Positions 9,601 through 14,561 of a DNA stretch of 15,503 nt are shown piece after piece. Every line of letters begins with the position of its first letter. Position 1 is the stretch's first letter. The notes under the pieces are model-generated. The model had not been told where the DNA came from, made no database searches, and worked only from the letters and a program-made list of their open reading frames with translations. Origin of the DNA: JBBRXJ01 sp038248505 (GTDB taxonomy: Bacteria; Bacteroidota; Bacteroidia; Bacteroidales; JBBRXJ01); NCBI GenBank assembly GCA_038248505.1, contig JBBRXJ010000079.1, positions 1-15,503 of the forward strand, written 5' to 3'. Made by a program: the position numbers and the translations under genes.

Positions 9601-9893
9601 AAAATTGGTTCGATGGCAGTTGGAATGTACGAACCGAATGTGATTTTATTTGCCCAGAAGGTGGAGTATATAGGCCAGACCGGGTAATGTTTAAAGGAAA
9701 TAAAACACTTATAGTTGATTTCAAATTTGGGAACAAATATTCTGAAACACATCATGAACAAGTTCAGGGTTATCTCGAAAAGCTCAATGAAATGGGTTAT
9801 TCAGATGCGGAGGGGTATTTATGGTATGTTGGTAAGGATGAATTGGAATTGGTGATAAGCGGTGGAGTGAGGAGTAATGAAAAATGCAGCTGA
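6642..9893 (+). CDS. addA: AddA/RecB-like UvrD-family helicase with C-terminal nuclease domain
   Basis: 1083 residues from ATG 6642. It should act on double-strand DNA ends as the helicase-nuclease subunit of an AddAB-type recombination complex, unwinding with ATP and cutting the strands. Superfamily 1 helicase motifs are all present: Walker A ASAGSGKT (8-15), motif Ia ITFTNKAAEEM (39-49), DEFQDT (386-391), GDVKQAIYRWR (417-427), TNWRS (454-458), TIHKSKGLEF (754-763) and YVAFTR (833-838). The end is a RecB-type PD-(D/E)XK nuclease: GRVMHE (H943), PDRV (D1013), VDFK (D1026, K1028), QVQGYL (Q1040, Q1042, Y1044). Length fits Bacteroidota AddA-type proteins. The usual partner AddB is not in the window; a 21-codon ORF overlaps its end, followed by a transposon remnant. 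Gene symbol is by architecture. Confidence 0.9.
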   Translation: MALSLIKASAGSGKTFRLTSEYLRLIMEDDKRYRKILAITFTNKAAEEMKTRIISELNSLSKGAVTPIGNLLMHELDKTAEQLQQKAEIVLRCILHDYSRFNVSTIDTFFQRIIRNFTAETGLQSSYRIELNSHAVLNEAVTSLIEGMAEDNELRKWLLMMAENRIDEGKKWDFQSEIRKLGFELFKETYKAYEVQLSGCISDKDAMHKYIDSLTATMHNFEKAMRALGEDALKTLASADLTPEDLAGKSRSFAMYFKKLRDGKQYAPGDSQRSALDNKEKWISKSTEKKNQIESVYPKLHPILERIISYYDDQSSLYNSAEAILAQIYALGIVTDLSRKIRQYCNDQNLFLLSDNAHLLYEIVKLNDAPFIFEKAGNQFWHYMLDEFQDTSEMQWDNIRKLLEDSLASGNQNLIVGDVKQAIYRWRNSNREIFATEVESVFGADCINAEILETNWRSQAKIIQFNNDFFKTASSLLQEKASNYLDSTFPEEANLIKYKVMISNAYLNTHQESPKSKNKDDGFVKIEFITEEDDATYNELANNKILENIRLLEDNGYMAGDIAILVRSKREGTLIADLLMAEKVKNTDNKYCFDIISEESLHLDGSSAVKFILSILRYLKDNTDEIHAAFAIHEYLKYLTVENEVLDATDLFMSIHKGGIKNLIELINNNFTVADLIRIKELPIYEAVGNIISLFELNTITSELPYLEGFLDLTLKYTTDNSSGLSQFLDFWDKNGITSTVPLPSNHNAIRILTIHKSKGLEFEVVIVPYCKWETEINAFHSNLIWCQTESTPFSSVPLLPIKYGKTMESSVFYKEYVDEKIQSNIDNLNLLYVAFTRPKKVLIAFCKNDDEPDKLKNVSQLLLSYCMLPTQNTKYDMAKGVYIEGTLKSTLDRKKVVEENIFFDHLKCSPFQKKLQMRLNYEKESKEASDISNLLEYGRVMHEIFRHIIKVDDVEKALTIVLNQGLIRAEQQAPLQKLIKDRLHGKNWFDGSWNVRTECDFICPEGGVYRPDRVMFKGNKTLIVDFKFGNKYSETHHEQVQGYLEKLNEMGYSDAEGYLWYVGKDELELVISGGVRSNEKCS

Positions 9894-9942
9894 CAAAAGA
9901 ATTGCCAACCTCATTAAACTAAACCTCAACCATCTATTATGA
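9877..9942 (+). other. 21-codon ORF overlapping the helicase stop; possible remnant start of a lost gene
   Basis: ATG at 9877 is preceded by GGAG at 9871-9874 with a 2-nt gap, and overlaps the end of the helicase gene by 17 bp. It encodes MKNAADKRIANLIKLNLNHL(L) and stops at 9940-9942. An overlap of this type is where a translationally coupled second gene would start, and AddA-type genes commonly have a nuclease-subunit neighbour. About 110 bp later the broken IS630-type remnant begins. It may be the stub of a deleted neighbour or simply chance; the peptide matches no family I know. Confidence 0.2.
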
Positions 9943-10050
9943 AAATATAATCTTAAACTGCTAATTTTATTTTGTTGTTAGCTATTCCTAGTGCTGATTT
10001 ATTTTTTTGTAAAATGACTTATTTTTTTCGCCTCACTTATATTAAAAAAA

Positions 10051-10399
10051 ATACCAATTGATACGTCAAAACGTGTCGGAGGTGTATGATAATGAAGAAT
10101 CAATAAAATTAATGTTTTGGATAACGGAGCTTTTCATAAAGCTAAAGCACTAAAAATACCATAAAATATTGCTCTTTTGTTTTTGCCTCCATATAGTCCT
10201 GAATTGAATCCTGCTGAAAACATTTGGGCAACGATAAAAAGAATGTATACAAACAAACTACATTACACACTTGATCAGGTAAGTGATTTTATTACTGAGT
10301 CAATAAAAATATTAACAAACGAAAAAGTTTAAAAGACTTGTAGTTTTGATTATGTCTTTTCGGATTCTTATTGGACTATATAATAAATATATTTGGTAT
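10051..10399 (+). mobile_element. Internally deleted IS630-family element, tentative boundaries
   Basis: ATACCAA at 10051-10057 is the inverse of TTGGTAT at 10393-10399, and these flank the transposase remnant. If the duplicated target is TA, as in IS630-family elements, the element would run from CCAA at 10054 to TTGG at 10396, with TA on both sides. The span is about 350 bp while intact IS630 elements are about 1.1 kb, so most of the transposase is gone. The inverted match is only 7 bp and does not extend well inward, so the boundaries are uncertain; the transposase remnant inside is not. Confidence 0.35.
10096..10332 (+). pseudogene. IS630-family DDE transposase, C-terminal remnant with internal stop
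   Basis: The frame reads INVLDNGAFHKAKALKIP, a TAA stop at 10162-10164, then NIALLFLPPYSPELNPAENI, W, and on to IKRMYTNKLHYTLDQV, ending at TAA 10330-10332. VLDNxxFHKA holds the second catalytic Asp and LPPYSPELNPxENxW holds the final Glu of the IS630/DDE_3 transposase fold, so the family is secure. The first 200 or so residues are missing: in-frame stops lie directly upstream (TGA 10093-10095). The TAA inside looks like a single-base change of a sense codon such as GAA or CAA. Not functional. It sits directly after the helicase gene and marks a rearranged spot in the chromosome. Confidence 0.88.
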
Positions 10400-10479
10400 A
10401 AATGTTATTAGACTAAAAAAATTATATGATTACAGAACGAGATATAAGCTAATGAAATACAAAATAATTCGCCCTAATG

Positions 10480-10510
10480 CTGCCGCGGCGGAGAGCCCTC
10501 GGCCTAACGG
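10480..10510. repeat. GC-rich intergenic patch sharing a 12-bp core with 13415-13426
   Basis: In an otherwise very AT-rich stretch this segment contains GCCGCGGCGGAG (10482-10493) followed by AGCCCTCGGCCTAACGGGG. The 12-bp core recurs exactly at 13415-13426, where it is part of a perfect palindrome. Here the palindrome is shorter (GCCGCGGC). It lies between the transposon remnant and the DUF1905 gene. A dispersed short palindromic repeat of this genome is the likely explanation; two copies in one window are the only evidence. Confidence 0.45.
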
Positions 10511-10559
10511 GGAAATATAAACACAGTAAAACTTAACTTTACAATGAATACAGATTGAA

Positions 10560-10590
10560 TAAAGAATGCTATTATATACTAAAGAATGCT
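10560..10590. repeat. Two direct copies of TAAAGAATGCT, 20 bp apart
   Basis: TAAAGAATGCT occurs at 10560-10570 and again at 10580-10590, start to start exactly 20 bp (two helical turns). It lies 18 bp beyond the stop of the DUF1905 gene, so a promoter role for that gene is unlikely. It could be a duplication scar in this decayed region. Confidence 0.3.
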
Positions 10591-10607
10591 GATAAATTAA
10601 ATTACGT

Positions 10608-11084
10608 TTATTTATCTTTTAGTTTTATCCCTTCAAGTAACATCTGAATTGTTTTTTCAGCACGAACTGTTTTTGTTTTCTCTTTAATTGGACTATTAAT
10701 CCAATCAACAAAAGATTTGCGATTAGAATAGGCCAACTTCTCAAATTTTTGTTGTGCTAAGGGGGATTTTTGAAATCCAATAATGAGTTCCGCTGGAATC
10801 TCAACAATTCGAGGTTCTGTATCGTGTTGCATTACTACCTCAATGGTATTATCAAGATTTAGCTTTAATTGCTCGCGAATGGTTTTATTTACAATCATAT
10901 AATGACTACCGTCGCCACGTGGGGTTATAATACTTCTATAGGGAATATCATTAATCGTTCCTATTACCTTTATATGGCCTTCTTCTCCAAATACAGAAAC
11001 GGCATTAAATGGAACAATGAAATACGTCCAAGCTCCCACCGTGGTTGGCATAATTAAGGGTACATTAAATCTTTGTTCAGACAC
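10608..11084 (-). CDS. DUF1905 plus YdeI/OmdA-like C-terminal domain protein
   Basis: 158 residues from a GTG at 11084. An ATG at 11132 extends the frame, but would add a hydrophobic MILLNQIIIFVLKYKL that the family lacks, while the GTG gives MSEQRFNVPLI, the expected family start; ATG 11051 is too short. DUF1905 covers roughly residues 1-95: GAWTYFIVPFNA, IKVIGTINDIPYRSIITPRG-DG-H, and VVMQHDTEPRIVEIP are characteristic. A linker leads to the C-terminal YdeI/OmdA-type domain (FEKLAYSNRKSFVDWINS, KTKTVRAEKTIQMLLEG). Proteins with this C-terminal part have been linked to bacteriocin resistance, but no reaction is known. It follows the NimA-like gene on the same strand and may be the third gene of that unit. 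A TATATTTG box at 11102-11109 could instead give it its own promoter. Confidence 0.82.
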   Translation of the reverse strand: MSEQRFNVPLIMPTTVGAWTYFIVPFNAVSVFGEEGHIKVIGTINDIPYRSIITPRGDGSHYMIVNKTIREQLKLNLDNTIEVVMQHDTEPRIVEIPAELIIGFQKSPLAQQKFEKLAYSNRKSFVDWINSPIKEKTKTVRAEKTIQMLLEGIKLKDK

Positions 11085-11101
11085 AAGCTTATATTTTAAA
11101 A

Positions 11102-11109
11102 CAAATATA
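11102..11109 (-). promoter_or_regulatory. Possible -7 promoter box for the DUF1905 gene
   Basis: On the minus strand this reads TATATTTG, an exact TAnnTTTG match, 17 bp upstream of the GTG at 11084. If real, transcription would start around 11096, downstream of the ATG at 11132, which supports the GTG start. No -33 TTG is visible at proper spacing, so the call is weak. Confidence 0.25.
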
Positions 11110-11163
11110 ATAATTTGATTTAAAAGAATCATTTAATAAAACAGATAATGCAATATATTCAAA

Positions 11164-11625
11164 CTATCCCCCCGATTTTTTGGCAATTAAATGCTCTATA
11201 TCGATTCTTCCAATGCAAGTTCGACGAATCGCATCAGCATCAAAATCAGTAAATATTTTACCTGTGCATTGAAACATTATGGCTTTATAGGCTTTTAATA
11301 TTTCATCCATACTCTCTATAAAACGTACCTTGCCAAAACCTATTACAGATGTATATTGAAATCCATATTCACATGCCCTATCTGCAATAATAAGTTTTTC
11401 ATTCGTTGAAACCTCAAAACAAACCTTATTATTGGCTTTTAAAACATCTATTTTTCGACCTATTGGAGCAGAATGAAAATAGATGCATTCTCCGTCATAT
11501 CCGTAATTCAGGGGAACTAAATATGGATTACCAGCATCAACCATTGCTAAATGCATTACGTAGCACGATTTCAATATTGCAGCAATAGCTATGGGGTCTG
11601 TTATTTCTTTATCTTTTCGTCTCAC
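11164..11625 (-). CDS. NimA-like pyridoxamine 5'-phosphate oxidase family flavin protein
   Basis: 153 residues from a GTG at 11625, whose first four bases GTGA overlap the TGA stop of the RidA gene. The fold is the split barrel of the pyridoxamine 5'-phosphate oxidase superfamily. Seen are the N-terminal IAAILKSCYVMHLAM, YLVPLNYGYDGECIYFHSAPIGRKIDVLKANNKVCFEV (the strand-turn-strand that binds flavin, with H51 and the RKIDVLK helix), then YTSVIGFGKVRFI, and the C-terminal IDIEHLIAKKS. This pattern is that of the NimA/YhbP-like group, which binds FMN or related cofactors; some members reduce nitroimidazoles. The true substrate here is unknown, and a resistance role should not be assumed. It is translationally coupled to RidA. 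Confidence 0.85.
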   Translation of the reverse strand: MRRKDKEITDPIAIAAILKSCYVMHLAMVDAGNPYLVPLNYGYDGECIYFHSAPIGRKIDVLKANNKVCFEVSTNEKLIIADRACEYGFQYTSVIGFGKVRFIESMDEILKAYKAIMFQCTGKIFTDFDADAIRRTCIGRIDIEHLIAKKSGG

Positions 11626-12008
11626 AATTTTCCTTTATACGCTATGAATTCTATTTCAATTTTTGATCCCATCGGTAATTTTACTACCTGAAAAGTTGAT
11701 CTTGCAGGAAATTGCTCAATAAAATATTGAGCATAAATTTCATTTACCGTTTTAAAATTATTTATATCATCAAGCATTACCGTTGTTTTTACAACATTAG
11801 TGAGTTCAAGTCCTGCTGCATCTAAAACCCCTTTAATATTTTTAAAAACCTGATGAGCTTGTTCTTCAATAGTCTCACCAACCAACTGTCCGTTAAGCGG
11901 ATTAATAGGAATTTGACCACTTGCATAAAGAGTATCACCGGCCATTACAGCTTGAGAGTAAGGTCCAATTGCTTTTGGCGCAGATGCTGAAAAAATGATT
12001 CGTTTCAT
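11622..12008 (-). CDS. ridA: RidA family reactive enamine/imine deaminase
   Basis: 128 residues from an ATG at 12008, the standard RidA length. The protein hydrolyses 2-aminoacrylate and similar enamine/imine intermediates released by PLP enzymes such as threonine/serine dehydratases, giving the keto acid and ammonia; it acts in the cytosol as a trimer. The diagnostic residues are in place: GPYSQA (Y17), ASGQIP (S30), the FKTVNEIYAQYF helix (N89), PARST (R103, the carboxylate-binding Arg) and IEIEFIA (E120). Its stop overlaps the GTG of the NimA-like gene by 4 bp (GTGA), so the two proteins are made together. No close PLP-enzyme gene is in the window. Upstream is a 299-bp gap with no clear promoter. 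Confidence 0.96.
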   Translation of the reverse strand: MKRIIFSASAPKAIGPYSQAVMAGDTLYASGQIPINPLNGQLVGETIEEQAHQVFKNIKGVLDAAGLELTNVVKTTVMLDDINNFKTVNEIYAQYFIEQFPARSTFQVVKLPMGSKIEIEFIAYKGKL

Positions 12009-12307
12009 TCGTAATTAATTTAAATTATAAATAGTAAAATATCTAGCCACCCCATTTTGTTGGAGGAATACTCATTATGATCGTTTCAAAAATTTAAAGA
12101 TTTCCACTTACTATTACTATTTAGTTTCGATTACTGAGTCTATCAAATAAAAGAGCATTTTAAAGATAATACTAGCTAACGAGAAAATGGTTCGATAAAT
12201 TATATTTTTTTATTCGTTGTTATTCGTTCTGATTTAATAAATATTTTTTTACTCACACACTAGCAGATTTACAGACCTATATAATAAAAAAACAGAATAA
12301 GATACGA
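12009..12307. other. 299-bp intergenic gap without a supported gene
   Basis: AT-rich sequence between the DAHP synthase-chorismate mutase stop and the ridA start, both on the minus strand. It should hold the end of the aromatic operon and the ridA promoter, but no convincing hairpin terminator and no TAnnTTTG box were found. A small tandem repeat of TTATTCGTT (12210-12218 and 12220-12228, 10-bp unit) is the only structure noticed. Confidence 0.5.
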
Positions 12308-13390
12308 TTATTTATCCTTCATAATTTCTGTTTGTCTGTTTATTGATTCTTGATGAACGGCACTGAATATTTTCACAATAAATTCTTCACTCAAACCTCT
12401 TGCTGCACCGCGTTCAGTCATCTTACGAAGAATTTCATCCCAACGACTAGTTTGAAGAATAGAAACATTATTTTCTTTCTTGCATTGACCAATACGATCA
12501 ACAATTTTCATTCGACTTTCAATAACATCAAGAATACTATCATCAATTTTATCAATTTGTTTTCGCAATTCTTCAAGTGTTACAAGTAATTTATCATCGG
12601 CCGTTGGATTGCGCAACACTAAGCGGTCAATCATTTTACGAAGTTCATCGGGCGTAATTTGTTGTTTGGCATCACTGAGTGCTTTATCTGGATTCATGTG
12701 AGACTCAATAATCAGACCATCGAAATTTAAGTCCATCGCTTCTTGAGATACTTCATATAACATATAACGATTACCACAAATATGACTTGGGTCACAAATA
12801 ATTGGCAAATTAGGAATACGTCTGCGAAGCTCAATAGGAATTTGCCATTCAGGGTCGTTACGAAACAAACTTTTACTATAACTTGAAAAACCTCTGTGAA
12901 TAGCACCCAATTTAGTAATTCCTGCTTTATTAAGTCGCTCCAGCGCACCCAACCATAATTCAACATCTGGATTAATGGGATTTTTTACAAATACAGGAAT
13001 ATTAACTCCAGATAAAGCATCCGCAATTTCTTGCACGGCAAATGGATTTGCAGTTGTTCGAGCTCCAATCCACAACACATCAACATCGTATTTTAATGCT
13101 TCATAGGCATGCTTCACATTAGCTATTTCCGTTGCAGTTAACATACCTGTTTCTGCTTTAACAGTTTTAAGCCATTGTAGTCCAACTGATCCAACTCCTT
13201 CAAAATTATTTGGTCGTGTACGAGGTTTCCAAATACCTGCACGAAATATTTTAAACCCATTATTTGCTAACTGTCGTGCTGTTTCAATAGTTTGTTCTTC
13301 TGTTTCGGCGCTACACGGTCCCGCAATTACAAGTGGACGACGAGGTTCGATGTTTGAAAACATCTGATCTAATTCTAATGATACTGTCAT
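12308..13390 (-). CDS. Bifunctional DAHP synthase / chorismate mutase (type II)
   Basis: 360 residues from an ATG at 13390. The N-terminal domain (about 15-250) condenses phosphoenolpyruvate and erythrose 4-phosphate to DAHP, the first step of the shikimate pathway; it is the short type I-beta form without an N-terminal regulatory extension. Motifs: AGPCSAE (23-29), KPRTRP (55-60), GARTTANP (109-116), VKNP (135-138), IHRGF (164-168), CDPSHI (199-204), ESHMNPDKALSD (229-240). The C-terminal AroQ-type helical domain (about 272-355) converts chorismate to prephenate: LEELRKQIDKID (R276), ESRMKIVDRIGQCKKEN (R293, K304/K305), SRWDEIL (R316) and Q347. The fusion couples pathway entry and branch point, and in such fusions the mutase domain can carry feedback control. 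It lies 84 bp after prephenate dehydratase and probably shares its attenuated transcript. Confidence 0.96.
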   Translation of the reverse strand: MTVSLELDQMFSNIEPRRPLVIAGPCSAETEEQTIETARQLANNGFKIFRAGIWKPRTRPNNFEGVGSVGLQWLKTVKAETGMLTATEIANVKHAYEALKYDVDVLWIGARTTANPFAVQEIADALSGVNIPVFVKNPINPDVELWLGALERLNKAGITKLGAIHRGFSSYSKSLFRNDPEWQIPIELRRRIPNLPIICDPSHICGNRYMLYEVSQEAMDLNFDGLIIESHMNPDKALSDAKQQITPDELRKMIDRLVLRNPTADDKLLVTLEELRKQIDKIDDSILDVIESRMKIVDRIGQCKKENNVSILQTSRWDEILRKMTERGAARGLSEEFIVKIFSAVHQESINRQTEIMKDK

Positions 13391-13411
13391 ATTTTTTTTC
13401 GTTATTAGTGA

Positions 13412-13425
13412 TCCGCCGCGGCGGA
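13412..13425. repeat. Perfect 14-bp GC palindrome TCCGCCGCGGCGGA
   Basis: Located in the 84-bp gap between prephenate dehydratase and DAHP synthase-chorismate mutase, 22 bp upstream of the latter's ATG. It is entirely G/C except its outer T and A, in DNA that is otherwise about one-third G+C. Its core GCCGCGGCGGAG (13415-13426) recurs at 10482-10493. It has no unpaired loop and no T-run, so it is not a usual terminator; a dispersed palindromic repeat or a protein-binding site are both possible. Confidence 0.6.
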
Positions 13426-13474
13426 GTGATTTGTGTTTGTGTTATTGATATTAATATAAATTCATCTTTACCTG

Positions 13475-14338
13475 TTATTCCATTACGGATTTACCTTTGC
13501 AATATTCACCTAAAACCCCGAGGCTACTAGTAAAAGGTTTTATTGCTTCAAATGCGTGACGATATCTTTTGTAATCATCATACTCAATATCAATATAAAA
13601 CTGATATTCCCAATCTTTTCCGATTATCGGCATAGATTGAATCTTAGATAAATTCATATCATAAAAAGAAAGTGTTGAGAGAATCTTCGAAAGACTTCCT
13701 ACTTGATGAGCCAATGCAAAATATATAGATGCCTTATTTGTATCCGATAATTTAATTCCATTGCCAACACCATCATCTGTTTGAAGAATTAAAAAACGTG
13801 TGTAATTCTTCTTATCCGTTTCAATACTAGCAGCTAAAATATCTAATTTATACATTTCAGCCGCAAGTGTGCTCGCTATTGCACCCACCCCTTTTAATTT
13901 TTTATCATGAATATCCTTGGCGCTTAATGCAGTATCAATACTTTCTATAAGACGGATACTAGGATACTTTTCAAAAAAGCTTTCACATTGTAATAGTGCT
14001 ATTGGATGCGAATATACCTCTTTAATATCCTTAATTTTCTGACCTGAAAGCGCCACCAGATTTTGTCTTATTCGCAAATAAATTTCACCAATAATTTTTT
14101 TTGATGAATATCGTAAAAGTTTGTAATTGGGCAAAATACTCCCTGCAAGCGTATTTTCAATAGCCATAATACCAAAGTCGGCATTCTTATTTTTAACAGA
14201 ATGTATAACTTCCTTAAAAGTATCTTGAGGTACAATTTCAATATCCATATTACTAAAATATTGCTTTGCTGCTATTTCGTGAAAAGCTCCAAGGCCTCCT
14301 TGAATAGCAATTCTAGATAGTTTCTTTGTACGCATCAT
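13475..14338 (-). CDS. pheA: Prephenate dehydratase with C-terminal ACT domain
   Basis: 287 residues from ATG 14338; the longer frame starts with TTG at 14344 and adds only two residues. It decarboxylates and dehydrates prephenate to phenylpyruvate, the committed step to phenylalanine. In 287-residue numbering the periplasmic-binding-like catalytic part covers about 8-185: IAIQGGLGAFHE (10-21), FGIMAIENTLAGSI (55-68), SHPIALLQC (110-118) and the active-site NYTRFLIL (178-185). An ACT domain follows (about 202-280: SIYFALAHQVGSLSKILSTL, NLSKIQSMPIIGKDWEYQFYIDI), the usual phenylalanine-binding regulatory part; the ESRP motif of proteobacterial PheA reads QSMP here. There is no chorismate mutase domain; that activity is on the DAHP synthase gene 84 bp downstream. 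The leader carries a terminator and a Phe-rich peptide gene, so expression is likely controlled by attenuation as well as by Phe on the enzyme. Confidence 0.95.
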   Translation of the reverse strand: MMRTKKLSRIAIQGGLGAFHEIAAKQYFSNMDIEIVPQDTFKEVIHSVKNKNADFGIMAIENTLAGSILPNYKLLRYSSKKIIGEIYLRIRQNLVALSGQKIKDIKEVYSHPIALLQCESFFEKYPSIRLIESIDTALSAKDIHDKKLKGVGAIASTLAAEMYKLDILAASIETDKKNYTRFLILQTDDGVGNGIKLSDTNKASIYFALAHQVGSLSKILSTLSFYDMNLSKIQSMPIIGKDWEYQFYIDIEYDDYKRYRHAFEAIKPFTSSLGVLGEYCKGKSVME

Positions 14339-14364
14339 TTTCAATTTTTCATGTTTTAAATTGC

Positions 14365-14397
14365 AAAAAAAAATCCCGGAATAAAGTCCGGGATTTT
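14365..14397 (-). terminator. Leader terminator (attenuator) of the pheA transcript
   Basis: On the minus strand: AAAATCCCGGA (14397-14387), loop CTTTAT (14386-14381), TCCGGGATTTT (14380-14370), with T's continuing to 14365. The stem is 11 perfect base pairs with six G-C, a 6-nt loop, and nine consecutive T's starting within its 3' arm: a strong intrinsic terminator. It ends only 26 nt before the pheA ATG at 14338, leaving no room for a promoter after it, so pheA must be transcribed through it. That makes it a regulatory, not a gene-end, terminator. Confidence 0.85.
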
Positions 14398-14431
14398 GAT
14401 AATATCTTAGTATTTATATTAATCCCGAACT
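14386..14431 (-). promoter_or_regulatory. Antiterminator pairing of the pheA leader
   Basis: On the minus strand AGTTCGGGATT (14431-14421) can pair with AATCCCGGACT (14395-14385): 11 base pairs with one G-U, closing a 25-nt loop. The second strand of this pairing is the 5' arm of the terminator at 14387-14397, so the two hairpins exclude each other. The first strand is formed by the last codons of the leader peptide gene (GTT CGG GAT T), so a ribosome reaching the stop codon covers it and the terminator forms, while one stalled on the Phe codons leaves it free. Confidence 0.75.
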
Positions 14432-14505
14432 AATATATTAAAATAAAAAAAAGGTGTTAGAGCCAATATGTAATTTATTTTTGTCATTGTTATTTTGTTT
14501 GTCAT
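14419..14505 (-). CDS. pheL: pheA leader peptide (28 codons, Phe/Tyr-rich)
   Basis: ATG at 14505, TAA at 14421-14419; a second in-frame ATG at 14487 would give 22 residues. The peptide begins MTNKITMTKINYILAL and ends TPFFYFNILVRD. Phe codons TTT TTT, Tyr TAT and Phe TTT are consecutive at 14451-14440, 9 nt before the antiterminator strand that the last codons encode. This is the arrangement of the enterobacterial pheL leader: charged tRNA-Phe lets the ribosome run to the stop and favours the downstream terminator; scarcity stalls it on the Phe codons and lets the antiterminator form. Tyr codons (INY, FFYF) may add a tyrosine response. No Shine-Dalgarno is visible, normal in Bacteroidota. The symbol is by analogy; the sequence is not homologous. 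Confidence 0.7.
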   Translation of the reverse strand: MTNKITMTKINYILALTPFFYFNILVRD

Positions 14506-14561
14506 TTATGTAAAAATAAAAATAAAAAACAGAATAAAACAAAATCTGATGCTGTTTTTTA
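14506..14561 (-). promoter_or_regulatory. Likely promoter region of the pheA leader
   Basis: The transcript must start between the leader ATG (14505) and the truncated hydrolase stop (14562). On the minus strand a TTTG is followed 21 nt later by TATTTTTA, seven of eight matches to TAnnTTTG, close to the spacing reported for the Bacteroidota -33/-7 pair. The stretch is so T-rich that such matches are expected by chance, and this placement would leave almost no 5' UTR before the first ATG, favouring the second ATG at 14487 or a start farther upstream. Confidence 0.25.

Noticed and set aside
10494..10510. Integron attC-like site around GCCTAAC
   Set aside because: GCCTAAC fits the RYYYAAC core, but no GTTRRRY partner with pairing arms is found at a suitable distance, and no gene cassette or integrase is present.
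11406..11588. Plus-strand ORF inside the NimA-like gene
   Set aside because: It is antisense to a well-supported gene and has no recognisable protein features.
14370..14397. Simple end-of-gene terminator for the hydrolase
   Set aside because: It lies 165 bp past the hydrolase stop and ends 26 nt before pheA, leaving no space for a pheA promoter after it; the leader ORF and alternative hairpin explain it better.
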